Of a stretch of DNA of 64,000 nt, positions 18,095 through 26,588 are shown in pieces; within the stretch, counting starts at the first letter, position 1, and every line of letters begins with the position of its first letter. The notes under the pieces were generated by a model that was not told the origin of the DNA, made no database searches, and saw only the letters and a list, made by a program, of their open reading frames with translations. Source of the stretch: Rhodocyclaceae bacterium (GTDB lineage Bacteria > Pseudomonadota > Gammaproteobacteria > Burkholderiales > Rhodocyclaceae); the NCBI GenBank assembly GCA_006218025.1, contig VBWA01000002.1:1-64000 (forward strand). Direction: 5' to 3'. Both the position numbers and the translations under genes were made by a program.

Positions 18095-19051
18095 TTATTC
18101 CTGACCGAGCTGTTCCTCGACCGGAATGCTGTTGTCGTCGAGTCCGGCAATCGCCGCGCGCCCCATGGCCAGAATCGCCTCATGGGCACTGCCCCCGATG
18201 TGTGGCGTGGCAAGAAAATTCGGGAGCGCCAGGAGTTCTTCATCCAGCGGCGGTTCGACAGCAAACACGTCGAAAGCTGCCGCCGCCAATCGCTTCTCCT
18301 GCAGCATGCGCTTCAGCGCAAGCTCGTCGACCAACCCCCCGCGCGCAAGGTTGATCAGCACCGCGGAAGGCTTCATCAGGGAAAGCCGCCGTTCGTCGAG
18401 CATGCCGCGTGTGCTCTGATCCAGCGGCACATGCAGGGTCACCAGGTCGGACTGTGCCAGGAGTTCCTCCAGGGCCACCGGCTTGACGGCGTGGGCCTCG
18501 TAGAATTCCCGATAGTCGCGAATGTCGTTGGCCAGAACCGGAGTCCCGAAGGGCTTCAGCAACTGGACGAGGTCCTTGCCGACGTTTCCGCAGCCGATGA
18601 TGCCGACCGTTCTCCCGGAAAGATGTCCGCCGACATGCTGGCGCCAGATTCCGGCAAGAACCTCACGATTGGCCGCCGGAACGTGGCGCAGCATCGCGAT
18701 GGCGAAGGAAATCACCAGTTCGGACACCGACCGCCGGTTCACTCCACCCGTCCATCCAAGCCGCTTGCCGTGCGCGCGCAATGCCGCCATGTCGATCATG
18801 TCCAGCCCGACGCCATATTTGCTGAGCACCTTGAGTTCGGGAAGTTGGCCCAGAACGTAATCGTCGATTACTTCCAGGGCGGTGATTGCTTTGTCATGCC
18901 CCTTCAGGAATTCAACCAGGCTGTCTCCCCGCAGTTGCAGGCCGGCATCATTGAAGGTGGCGTTCGGGTACCGCGCCAGCAATTCCGCACGCAGAACCGG
19001 GTTGGCGGAAAAGGAACGGGAGCAAACCGCGACCTTGATTTCGAAACTCAT
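18095..19051 (-). CDS. D-2-hydroxyacid dehydrogenase (phosphoglycerate-dehydrogenase-like)
   Basis: 318 residues from the ATG at 19051, which overlaps the cyclase stop by ATGA and so decides the start. TVGIIGCGNVGKDL binds NAD, INLARGGLVDE gives the catalytic Arg, AAFDVFAVEPP the Glu, and TPHIGGSAHEA the His of the family triad. There is no C-terminal ACT domain. It interconverts a 2-hydroxyacid and a 2-keto acid. Directly coupled to a dehydroquinate-synthase-like enzyme, it may process a ulosonic-acid-type (2-keto acid) precursor or product. That role is inferred from context only. Confidence 0.87.
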   Translation of the reverse strand: MSFEIKVAVCSRSFSANPVLRAELLARYPNATFNDAGLQLRGDSLVEFLKGHDKAITALEVIDDYVLGQLPELKVLSKYGVGLDMIDMAALRAHGKRLGWTGGVNRRSVSELVISFAIAMLRHVPAANREVLAGIWRQHVGGHLSGRTVGIIGCGNVGKDLVQLLKPFGTPVLANDIRDYREFYEAHAVKPVALEELLAQSDLVTLHVPLDQSTRGMLDERRLSLMKPSAVLINLARGGLVDELALKRMLQEKRLAAAAFDVFAVEPPLDEELLALPNFLATPHIGGSAHEAILAMGRAAIAGLDDNSIPVEEQLGQE

Positions 19052-20133
19052 GCGCCCAGGCTTTCCAGAAAACTTCCGCATTGGTCATGGAAGGCACCAT
19101 CCGGCGGGACTTCAACTCGCTGGATGGCGGCGCTCTCGCCCACCGGCAGAATCAGTCCCAGCTTGGTGCTGGTGTTCTTCTTGTCCTTCATCAGGGCGGA
19201 CAGAAGCGAAGCCAGGGGAATCGGCGTGGCGGAATAGTCGCCGTAGTTCTTGCGCAGAGTGGCATGCATTCGTGCAAAGTGACTGGCCGGCAACAAGCCC
19301 CGTGCCGTGGCGACATGATTGGCCATGTCCATGCCCATGGTCACTGCGATTCCGTGCGGCACCGCGTAATCGGTGGCCGACTCGATGGCGTGGCCGAAGC
19401 TGTGCCCGTAATTGAAAATATTGCGTATCCCCTGATCGAACTCGTCCTGCTCGATGAAACGCTGCTTTATCAGCAGCGCGGAACGAATGTATTTGCTCAA
19501 CAAGGCCCGATCGGCAAATAGATGGTCGAAGTCGGCCGCCAAACGGTCAAAGGAAGCAGCGCCGTCAATTGCATGAACCTTGATGATCTCCCCGACTCCG
19601 GAGCGCATTTCGCGCGGATCCAGCGTGTCGAGGAATGCCGGATCGACAAATATCTCCTGCGGCGGATTGAAGGTACCGAGGATGTTCTTGGCATCGCCGA
19701 GATTGATCGAGCTCTTCGACCCGATGCAGGAATCCGCCTGTGACAACAGGGTCGTGGGAACGAAGCGCCAGGGCAATCCGCGCAACAGCGTGCTGGCGAT
19801 GAAGCAGGTGATGTCCTGGACGATGCCGCCGCCGATTGCCACCAGCACCTGGTTCCGCCGCACCTGGTTTCTGACCAGTTGCTCGAACACCGGAATGATG
19901 CTTTGCAGCGACTTGTTCTCTTCCTTCGCCTCGATCAGGATCAGATTGGGATGGGCAAGTATGCGCTCCAGTTGGCGGGCATAGAGGCGTGCCACGGTGG
20001 CATCGACCAGGAAATGCGGCTCCCCCTGCAGCAGGCGGGCCGGATCGCGAAGGAGGTCGCCGGCGAATGACACGGCATACGGCCCTTTGTGGGACTGGAT
20101 TACCAGGCCTTCAGACACGACTGAAGCCTCCAT
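19048..20133 (-). CDS. 3-dehydroquinate-synthase-like sugar phosphate cyclase
   Basis: 361 residues, the AroB length. The NAD-binding GGGIVQD is at 101-107, and VPTTLLSQADSCIGSK closely follows AroB. The residues known to form the DHQS pocket look retained: E182 and K185 (GEIIK), K223, R237, N241, the zinc histidines in GHSFGHAIE (243-251) and H260, and a lysine cluster near 316-319. By these positions it resembles DHQS more than the sedoheptulose-phosphate cyclases (EEVS type). It is unlikely to be the shikimate-pathway aroB, because it is embedded in glycan genes and overlaps both neighbours. A cyclase acting on a 3-deoxy-2-ulosonic-acid phosphate to make a surface cyclitol is my inference. 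Confidence 0.87.
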   Translation of the reverse strand: MEASVVSEGLVIQSHKGPYAVSFAGDLLRDPARLLQGEPHFLVDATVARLYARQLERILAHPNLILIEAKEENKSLQSIIPVFEQLVRNQVRRNQVLVAIGGGIVQDITCFIASTLLRGLPWRFVPTTLLSQADSCIGSKSSINLGDAKNILGTFNPPQEIFVDPAFLDTLDPREMRSGVGEIIKVHAIDGAASFDRLAADFDHLFADRALLSKYIRSALLIKQRFIEQDEFDQGIRNIFNYGHSFGHAIESATDYAVPHGIAVTMGMDMANHVATARGLLPASHFARMHATLRKNYGDYSATPIPLASLLSALMKDKKNTSTKLGLILPVGESAAIQRVEVPPDGAFHDQCGSFLESLGA

Positions 20134-20827
20134 CCACGGCTATGTTCTGGCCGGTCAGGTAGGTGTTTTCTTCGCTCGAAAGCCAAAGAACCGCCCGGGC
20201 AATTTCGTCTATCCGGCCGAGGCGTTGCGCCGGTATCGCAGGAATCAAAGCCTGAATTCCGCTGTCCCCGAGCACCCGCCGCGTCAGGTCGGTATCGATG
20301 AAACCGGGGGCCACGCAGTTGGCCAGCACGCCATGGGCCGAGTACTCGGCAGCAAGCGCCACGGTCATTCCATCCAGGGCGAACTTGCTGGCTGAATACG
20401 CGGCCCGGTGCGCCTTGCTGATCTTTCCCCAGATGGACGAGACGTTCACTATCCGGCCCCAGCGCTTGCGAGCCATGGCCGGAAGCGCCGACCGGCACAG
20501 CAGGAAGGGAGCAAATACATTCACCTGCTGGACAAGCTGGAAATCGTCGGGCGCAATTTCCGCGAATGGTGCAATCCTGTTGATGCCGGCGTTGTTCACC
20601 AGCACGTCAGGTTCTGCCTGTCGCACGAATTCGGCGCAGGCGCGAATCTGCGCGAGATCCGAGAAATCGGCCAGCACCCATTCGTCACAGGCATCCTTGC
20701 CCTCGGCACCCGGCGCGGTGCGGGTTCCCGTCACCGTCGCCCCCTCGGAGCGGAACATCGCGGCGATTGCGTTTCCAATCCCCCGCGAGGCCCCGGTGAC
20801 GAAAACCTTCTTGCCGGAAAAACGCAT
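20111..20827 (-). CDS. Classical short-chain dehydrogenase/reductase
   Basis: 238 residues with the full FabG-like set: TGASRGIG (cofactor), NNAGI, VNVSSIWG with the catalytic Ser, and YSASK with the Tyr/Lys pair, then PGFIDTDL. It reduces or oxidises a carbonyl/alcohol with NAD(P)H. Its 3' end overlaps the cyclase start by 23 bases, tying it to that cassette, where it could act on the ring ketone made by the cyclase. No specific substrate can be assigned. Confidence 0.88.
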   Translation of the reverse strand: MRFSGKKVFVTGASRGIGNAIAAMFRSEGATVTGTRTAPGAEGKDACDEWVLADFSDLAQIRACAEFVRQAEPDVLVNNAGINRIAPFAEIAPDDFQLVQQVNVFAPFLLCRSALPAMARKRWGRIVNVSSIWGKISKAHRAAYSASKFALDGMTVALAAEYSAHGVLANCVAPGFIDTDLTRRVLGDSGIQALIPAIPAQRLGRIDEIARAVLWLSSEENTYLTGQNIAVDGGFSRV

Positions 20828-20829
20828 GG

Positions 20830-21441
20830 TCAGGGCTTTCCGCCGGCTTTCACATACCGCATCAAATAGGCACCGACAAGATGATCAAGAACCATGTGCG
20901 CATCCTCGGCAGGTCCGTATTCCTTTGGGCCGGTCGGCACGTGGATTCCCTCGCTCGCCATGGTCCTCATCTTGCCTCCATCAAAAGCGGTGATCGCCAC
21001 GGTCTTGATCCCGGCCGAGTTTGCATAGTCGAATGCCCGGGTCAGGTTTGGCGAATTGCCGGAGGCCGAAATGCCGACCAGTACATCGCCCGGTCGACCG
21101 AGAACCCTGAGTTGACGAACAAATATTTCCTCGTAGCCAAAATCATTTCCCAGTGCCGTAAGGACGGGAACGTTGTCGGTCAGGCTGATGACGCGGAACG
21201 GTTTCTCATAGTCATTGGTGCCGAACGCCAGGTCATTGGCGAAGTGACTCGCCGTGGCGGCGCTGCCGCCGTTGCCAACGAAGAAAACGGTGGCCCCGCG
21301 CCCGCGCGCATCCAGCAGCGTTTCAATGAAACGCGCGATCTCCTTGACCTCGATGCCCTTCAATACCGATTGCAGGTAATGGATGTAGGCGTCGGCGAAT
21401 GCGGCCGGATCGGGAGAAAAAAAGCGGTCGATGTTATTCAT
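20830..21441 (-). CDS. SIS-domain phosphosugar isomerase (GmhA/DiaA-like)
   Basis: 203 residues from the ATG at 21441, which overlaps the upstream gene's stop by a few bases. FFVGNGGSAATASHFANDL is the SIS phosphate-binding loop, and VGISASGNSPNL and EDAHMVLDHLV are typical of the GmhA branch. GmhA isomerises sedoheptulose-7-phosphate to a heptose phosphate, and DiaA is a replication factor. In this setting a ketose/aldose phosphate isomerase seems likely, perhaps supplying a heptulose or related phosphate to the adjacent cyclase cassette. No HldE or GmhB is nearby, so standard ADP-heptose synthesis is not supported. Confidence 0.85.
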   Translation of the reverse strand: MNNIDRFFSPDPAAFADAYIHYLQSVLKGIEVKEIARFIETLLDARGRGATVFFVGNGGSAATASHFANDLAFGTNDYEKPFRVISLTDNVPVLTALGNDFGYEEIFVRQLRVLGRPGDVLVGISASGNSPNLTRAFDYANSAGIKTVAITAFDGGKMRTMASEGIHVPTGPKEYGPAEDAHMVLDHLVGAYLMRYVKAGGKP

Positions 21442-22480
21442 GGATGTCAGGGTCTTGAATGTTATAGGCCTTGCGCCAGGCAGGATCGGCGTAATAGATC
21501 TTGAAAACCAGTTGCATGGTACGCAGCGCATCGTCCGAAGTGCCGCTTTGCACCGGCTTGTCGTTCAGGACAGCGTCGGCGAATGCGCGCATTTCCTCAT
21601 CCCAGGAGGGATCCCGGTTGTAGCGGGTGATGACTTCCTTCGGATCGCCGCGATCATTGTCGGGATCGGCGCGCACCACGGTCAGTGTCTCGGCTCCGTA
21701 GCTTTTGGTCCCGGAAAGAATTCCACCCAGAATCAGGCTGCCCCGGTCCAGGTTGATGTCGAGATGGAAGCGATGCCGCCATTGGGTGGCAGAGGAATTG
21801 AGCATGCCGACCACGCCTTCGGCGGTGCGCATCAGGGCGTAAGCATTGTCTTCGACGTCGTAGCCCCAATGGCTATTCGAAATGAAGCTGTGCACCTCGG
21901 TGAAATCGCCGCCCAGCAGGCGCATCAGGTCGACCATGTGTATGCCCTGGTCAAGCAGCACGCCACCGCCTGCGATCTCCCGCTTGGTGCGCCAGTCAGG
22001 CTGGTTGAAAGTGATGAGCTTGGCCTTGCCATACACACCGCGCATGTTGATGACTCTGCCGAGTTCCCCGGATCGCAGGATGGCAAGGGAGTCCTGTACC
22101 GACTCGTGATAGCGGTGATTGAAGCCGTACATGAGCTTCAAACCAGGATGGCGGCGCTCATGCGCGATGACCTGCACGATGTCCTCGACGCTGCGCCCGG
22201 GCGGCTTTTCGCAGAATACGTGCAAGCCGGATTCCAGACCGGCGATCGTCACTTCGGCGGCGATGTCGTTCGTCAGGCAGACAATCACCGCATCCAGGCC
22301 TTCCGCCAGTAAACGACGGTAGTCCCGGAAATACCGGGTGCCGTCAGGAAGCGTGCCTTCCCCTTCGAAGGCCTGGTCGCAGACTGCAACCACCTGCATG
22401 TGCGGATGCCGCTCGATGCAGTCCTTGCGGCGTCTGCCAACCACTCCGAACCCTGCGATTCCAACCTTCACGCTAGACAT
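21434..22480 (-). CDS. Gfo/Idh/MocA family oxidoreductase
   Basis: 348 residues. VGIAGFGVVGRRR is the dinucleotide-binding loop, VFCEKPPGR the EKP motif, and GGGVLLDQGIHMVDLMRLLGG the region with the catalytic-site histidine. It lies between the SIS isomerase and an FkbM methyltransferase and overlaps the isomerase start. It probably oxidises a sugar or cyclitol hydroxyl before further modification. It is a distant paralogue of the gene at 15882, which suggests two different positions are oxidised. Confidence 0.87.
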   Translation of the reverse strand: MSSVKVGIAGFGVVGRRRKDCIERHPHMQVVAVCDQAFEGEGTLPDGTRYFRDYRRLLAEGLDAVIVCLTNDIAAEVTIAGLESGLHVFCEKPPGRSVEDIVQVIAHERRHPGLKLMYGFNHRYHESVQDSLAILRSGELGRVINMRGVYGKAKLITFNQPDWRTKREIAGGGVLLDQGIHMVDLMRLLGGDFTEVHSFISNSHWGYDVEDNAYALMRTAEGVVGMLNSSATQWRHRFHLDINLDRGSLILGGILSGTKSYGAETLTVVRADPDNDRGDPKEVITRYNRDPSWDEEMRAFADAVLNDKPVQSGTSDDALRTMQLVFKIYYADPAWRKAYNIQDPDIHE

Positions 22481-22518
22481 GATTTTTCAATTTTCTTCCG
22501 ACGGAGACAGAGGTGTTC

Positions 22519-23412
22519 CTATCTGACCCATATCTGATTGAAGGTGTATTGGGCCATGCCGGTGTCGAACACATCCGCATGCCGCTTTTCGCGCAGTGAA
22601 AGCCCTGCCTGCTGCAAGTACATGCTTGAATCATTGGCCTGGGCCTTGAAACTGTCATTTATCTCGATCAGGATGCCTTTTATGGTCTTCAGCAAAGGCA
22701 TTCCACCCTTGAGAATCAGGTGCTCGATGCCGTCGACGTCCATCTTTATAAAGTCGGGTCGAGGAATCCTCAGCAGTTCAGCCGCATCAACCATGGAAAG
22801 GCCTATGGTCGGGAACTTGAATACCTGGCGCATTAGCTTTCCGTCATGACCGTATTCCTGACCAAAACTCGACAGCGCGCCGCCCCATTCGGTGGTGGTC
22901 ATATTCAGGGTGCTGACCGCCAATCCATCCGACAGCGGCAACGGTACCAAGGTTACCCGTTCGGTCAAGCCATTCAAGAATACATTGCGCGCCAGCAGTT
23001 CAAGGTTGAAGACCGATGGCTCGAAAGCGAAAACCCTGCAATTGCGGTGCTTGGCCGCATAACAGGCGTACAGGCCGACGTTCGCCCCGATGTCCCAAAG
23101 CACCGAACCCTCGGGAATTCCGTCAATCCATTCCAGGGTCTCTGGTTCCTTTGTGGAAAAGGTATCGACGCGGTATTGATTCAGCGCATTGGGTACGGCA
23201 AAACTCAGGCTCGTACCCTGATGATTTGCCGTCCGGGTTCGATTCATCGCGTCGCCGACAATCCGGGCGTAAACGTAGCGCCCGGGAAGCGTCTTCCCCA
23301 TGATGGCAACGGACCAGTCGATCAATTGTTTGATGCCTGCCTTGATGAGCTTTTTCAAACTGTCGCGCCTTTTCGAAAAGTTTCTAGCGGAGCTGCCCTG
23401 CAGCCGCCTCAT
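22519..23412 (-). CDS. FkbM family methyltransferase
   Basis: 297 residues from the ATG at 23412, which overlaps the upstream gene by 29 bases. A TTG at 23358 (LKKLIKAGIKQ) with a weak upstream site is an alternative start. VLWDIGANVGLYACYAA is SAM motif I, VFAFEPSVFNLELLARNV and IKMDVDGIEHLILKGG are the FkbM-domain signatures, and IKGILIEIND follows. FkbM enzymes O-methylate sugars or other hydroxyls and are common in O-antigen loci. It likely methylates a residue of this glycan; which one is unknown. Confidence 0.83.
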   Translation of the reverse strand: MRRLQGSSARNFSKRRDSLKKLIKAGIKQLIDWSVAIMGKTLPGRYVYARIVGDAMNRTRTANHQGTSLSFAVPNALNQYRVDTFSTKEPETLEWIDGIPEGSVLWDIGANVGLYACYAAKHRNCRVFAFEPSVFNLELLARNVFLNGLTERVTLVPLPLSDGLAVSTLNMTTTEWGGALSSFGQEYGHDGKLMRQVFKFPTIGLSMVDAAELLRIPRPDFIKMDVDGIEHLILKGGMPLLKTIKGILIEINDSFKAQANDSSMYLQQAGLSLREKRHADVFDTGMAQYTFNQIWVR

Positions 23413-24133
23413 CCAGCAACCAGGTAGCGTTCAACGCCAAGCGCACCGGCAGCGACATGACGTCATGCGGCGATCGCATTGCCTCCGCCAGCACCCTTCC
23501 CTTCTCTTCGCCCGTCGCCAGAAGAAAGACTGCTTCTGCATTGGCGACAAGCTTGCCGGTAATGCTCAAGCGCGGATGCCCCGAATCCGGACCCTGCACC
23601 GGCAGCACGGTCCGCTCCGTCGAACGCAAGGCATCGCTATAGGGAAACAGGGAAGCGACATGGCCGTCGGTTCCCATTCCCAACAACAGGATGTCGATCC
23701 GTTCGGGAAGCAATGCCTCGTATCTCCTCGCTGCGGCCTCCCGATCCGGATCGTCTGCCTCCATACGGCACACGCAAGCACCAACAGCACTCTCGTTCGC
23801 GAACAATGTCCTCATTACCAAGCCGAAGTTGCTATCCCTGTGCGTCGGGGGCACGCAACGTTCATCCCCGAAAAAGTACCGCATGCCCTGCCTTGGCAGT
23901 GCCGAAGACCTGAACCAGTGATTATAAAGGTGCTCTGCGGTTTTCCCCCCGGTGAGCATCAGGGAACAGGCACCCCTTCCGGCAATGACCACGTCAACAG
24001 AAGATCCAATCACTGCCGCAGCCATTTCGGCCCACTCCCTGCCGGCTGAACAGACCACAACCTTCGGTTTCGGATCGGTCCCTGATGAGGCAGCCATGCG
24101 ACTGGCGGCAAGCCGCTGCCCTTCATTTTCCAT
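23384..24133 (-). CDS. pgl: 6-phosphogluconolactonase-like protein (Pgl/DevB family)
   Basis: 249 residues from the ATG at 24133 (MENEGQRLAAS). An upstream in-frame ATG at 24199 would overlap the PFTS-motif gene further. LTGGKTAEHLYNH, YFFGDERCVPPTHRDSNFG and GMGTDGHVASLFP are the family's substrate-binding motifs. The canonical enzyme hydrolyses 6-phosphogluconolactone in the oxidative pentose phosphate pathway, usually beside zwf or edd; neither is here. In a glycan locus it may hydrolyse a different phospho-lactone or act as a sugar-phosphate isomerase, since glucosamine-6-phosphate isomerases share the fold. Family assignment is firm; role is inference. Confidence 0.85.
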   Translation of the reverse strand: MENEGQRLAASRMAASSGTDPKPKVVVCSAGREWAEMAAAVIGSSVDVVIAGRGACSLMLTGGKTAEHLYNHWFRSSALPRQGMRYFFGDERCVPPTHRDSNFGLVMRTLFANESAVGACVCRMEADDPDREAAARRYEALLPERIDILLLGMGTDGHVASLFPYSDALRSTERTVLPVQGPDSGHPRLSITGKLVANAEAVFLLATGEEKGRVLAEAMRSPHDVMSLPVRLALNATWLLDEAAAGQLR

Positions 24134-25706
24134 GATCGCCTGCGGCGGCATGTTGCATCGCGCGTTTCGCCAGGACCTCCCGTATCGCGACGACTGCAAT
24201 TCTCAGCAGGTCTTCCGGGCAGTTGGCAAAACGGACCAGCGAAGGGGCGTCGCCGAAATTCTGTTCAACGATGGACTTCGTCGGATCGTAGTAGATCGCC
24301 GGGACATCCAGTGCATCGGCTATGTATGCCGGTGAGCTGAAGGGGTATACGACAGCCAGGTGGCTGCTGGATATCAATGAATAGATGTTGGTCGAGTGTT
24401 CGACAAGCGAAATGGCCCCCGCGGAGTTCAGTTGATCCAGGGAGTCGAAGTACGTCTTGTCGTAAATTGCGTTGTAACCGCGCTTGGTTTTCAGGCGCAA
24501 CGAAACGGGTATCTGCAGGATCGCTTCCAGGCGCGGCCGCAAGGCGGCGACATCGGCGATGAATGAATTCAAATTATCGACATTGTTGTAGTTGGCGATG
24601 TATCCACCCGCATGCAATGCAACGTCGTCGCTGAATGGCGAGATATCGAACACAACGATATCAATGCTGCTTGATGACGGTTGCCTTGATTCCGGCAGGT
24701 ACCAGACAATCGGTCCCACCACCTCAATCGCTCCGCGGTGTCCCAATGTCCTGAGGTAGTCGCCAAAGGCCTGGGTCCACACCCAATGCGTATCGACTCG
24801 AACCCATCGTGCACAGGGAATCTGCGACTCCACCTTGTCAGTCGCATAGGTAACAGGCTTGAAGTTCTGTGCGTACCAGACCAGGTGCAGCTTTGCATTT
24901 CGCAATCCCCGGACCCAGAGCGGCTGGCTATTGTAGTTGGAGGTCGTGAAAACGATTGCCTCGATCAGGCCCTTCCGATCAAGACCAAACGAAATCGCGC
25001 TATAGGCGAAGTCCTTCCCCAGCAAAGAGAGCGCGGGCAGCCGAGTGGTGGCGACTGCATAGCGGAACAACAGGACCAGGTGCTCAAGTGCCAGCGCCAG
25101 CCTTGCAAAAGGCCCCAATCGAGAACAACGTACCAGGCTGATCAGGGGCCGGGCGCAATAGGCAAACCCGGCACGCGTCGACACGGCTTCGCGGATCGAA
25201 CATTGAATCAACAGCCGCTGCGCCTTGGCCAGCGGTTCAATCGGGCCGCGCCGGCAATAGGCAACGAACCTTTCATCACTCCCGTTGGCGAACAGGCTTT
25301 CCATCCCGACTCCGAACACAAGGACGGCAGGCTGTCGAGTTGCCGCCCTGGCCGGGAACAAGATGGCCCCCAGACAAAATCCCCAGTGCAGCAGGAAATC
25401 GAGGTGGTTGGCCAGCAGCTGCCTCAAGGAAACGCGTATGGCGCCAGCCCCCAGTTCCATGGATGCACGTCCGCACTGGATGCGCGAACCGGTGGCAGGA
25501 AAGCTGTCTGCTGAAGTCCTGCAAAGCGCCATCACCGCTATGGCATAGGGAGTCAGGCTGAGTTCAATGAGGCGTTGCACCAGGCGCTCGACCAGTATCT
25601 CGGATGAATAGCCGCAGGCAGCAAACACCCTGGATTGGAGCCAAAGCTTCGCGTTTTCGATTTCGCGTCCGAACGCTATAAAGCTGTGGTTACTGTTGAT
25701 GGTCAT
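24123..25706 (-). CDS. Polysaccharide biosynthesis PFTS-motif family protein
   Basis: 527 residues from the ATG at 25706. There is no classical glycosyltransferase motif in the N-terminal half, which is rich in hydrophobic stretches. The C-terminal region reads SHLAVVYPFSSPAYIADALDVPAIYYDP, corresponding to the PFTSP-motif segment that names a family seen in unusual surface glycan loci. This region resembles the donor-binding end of a GT-B fold, like the TIGR04326-like protein. I infer a glycosyltransferase-like role. The family call is from motif memory and needs a profile search. Its 3' end overlaps the Pgl-like start. Confidence 0.68.
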   Translation of the reverse strand: MTINSNHSFIAFGREIENAKLWLQSRVFAACGYSSEILVERLVQRLIELSLTPYAIAVMALCRTSADSFPATGSRIQCGRASMELGAGAIRVSLRQLLANHLDFLLHWGFCLGAILFPARAATRQPAVLVFGVGMESLFANGSDERFVAYCRRGPIEPLAKAQRLLIQCSIREAVSTRAGFAYCARPLISLVRCSRLGPFARLALALEHLVLLFRYAVATTRLPALSLLGKDFAYSAISFGLDRKGLIEAIVFTTSNYNSQPLWVRGLRNAKLHLVWYAQNFKPVTYATDKVESQIPCARWVRVDTHWVWTQAFGDYLRTLGHRGAIEVVGPIVWYLPESRQPSSSSIDIVVFDISPFSDDVALHAGGYIANYNNVDNLNSFIADVAALRPRLEAILQIPVSLRLKTKRGYNAIYDKTYFDSLDQLNSAGAISLVEHSTNIYSLISSSHLAVVYPFSSPAYIADALDVPAIYYDPTKSIVEQNFGDAPSLVRFANCPEDLLRIAVVAIREVLAKRAMQHAAAGDHGK

Positions 25707-25774
25707 CTTGCATGGCGCGACGCACGCCCACACAGGGAGTTGCGCAACCGCTCAATTTGCAGCGAGCCCGCTTG

Positions 25775-26578
25775 TCACCAGACGCCCCAACCACCATCAA
25801 CCGCCAGGTTCTGGCCGGTAACATAGCAAGACAAGTCGCTGGCCAGGTAGGCGACGGCGCCACGAAAATCATCTTCGGTGGCCATTCGCTTGAGGGGAGT
25901 TCGCGCTTCATAGCGTTTGACAAAAGCCTCGGGCTGGTTACGAAAAACACCACCGGGCGATATGGCATTCACCCGCACCTCCGGCGCCAAAGTTGTGGCG
26001 AGCCAGCGCGTAAGCTGTATCAAGCCGCCTTTCGAAGCGGCATATGCTGCCGGGTTGCCCATGGACGTATCGTCGTAAAGACTGTAGTCGGGGCCATACG
26101 ATCCATAGATCGATGAAAGGTTGATGATGCTTCCACCATTGCTCTGTTTCAGCAGGTGGAGCAGTCCCTTCGACAGGTCGAAAGCCGCCGTGAGATTGAC
26201 TTCCAACGCCCTGCGCCATGTCTCCACCGTCTGCTGCTCAAAGGCAGTACCCCAACCCTGCAGGCCAGTGGTTCCGACGAAGGCTGCGTTATTGATCAGG
26301 ACATCTAGACCCGCGCCTTGCCGAACAACGCTGTCGATCAATCGGGCGCGGTCCTCCTGCAATTCCAGATCGCAATCGAACATACGAACCCGCACGCCCC
26401 AGGTCCCTTCGATCTCTTCAGCCAATGCCCCATAGCTTGCGCCGGAAAGATCAACCAGCAGCAAATCGGCACCCAATTCCGCGAGCGTGTGGGCAATAAC
26501 TCTTCCGATTCCCCCGGCGGCACCTGTGATCAGGACTTGCCTGCCCCGCAGACTCATCAGTTTTGCTATGGTCAGCAT
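25775..26578 (-). CDS. ptmA: Short-chain dehydrogenase (PtmA-like)
   Basis: 267 residues from the ATG at 26578, preceded by an AAGGAG ribosome-binding site. LITGAAGGIGR binds cofactor, INNAAFVG, NLSSIYGSYGPDYSLY (catalytic Ser) and the AYAASK pair (Tyr/Lys) are all present. In Campylobacter an SDR called PtmA sits with PtmB, PtmE and PtmF and is needed for legionaminic acid made from GDP-sugars. The neighbours here (CMP synthetase, Gfo/Idh enzyme, CBS-nucleotidyltransferase) reproduce that set. The assignment rests on family plus context; the PtmA reaction is poorly defined. Confidence 0.78.
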   Translation of the reverse strand: MLTIAKLMSLRGRQVLITGAAGGIGRVIAHTLAELGADLLLVDLSGASYGALAEEIEGTWGVRVRMFDCDLELQEDRARLIDSVVRQGAGLDVLINNAAFVGTTGLQGWGTAFEQQTVETWRRALEVNLTAAFDLSKGLLHLLKQSNGGSIINLSSIYGSYGPDYSLYDDTSMGNPAAYAASKGGLIQLTRWLATTLAPEVRVNAISPGGVFRNQPEAFVKRYEARTPLKRMATEDDFRGAVAYLASDLSCYVTGQNLAVDGGWGVW

Positions 26579-26588
26579 GTGCGACTCC

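Noticed and set aside
17129-19237. 702-codon plus-strand open frame
   Set aside because: Shadow of the aminotransferase, hydroxyacid dehydrogenase and cyclase genes, all with clear catalytic motifs on the minus strand.
19048-20133. Housekeeping aroB of the shikimate pathway
   Set aside because: No aroK or other shikimate genes are nearby and it overlaps glycan-type genes on both sides. Retained pocket residues keep the possibility open, so it is called DHQS-like.
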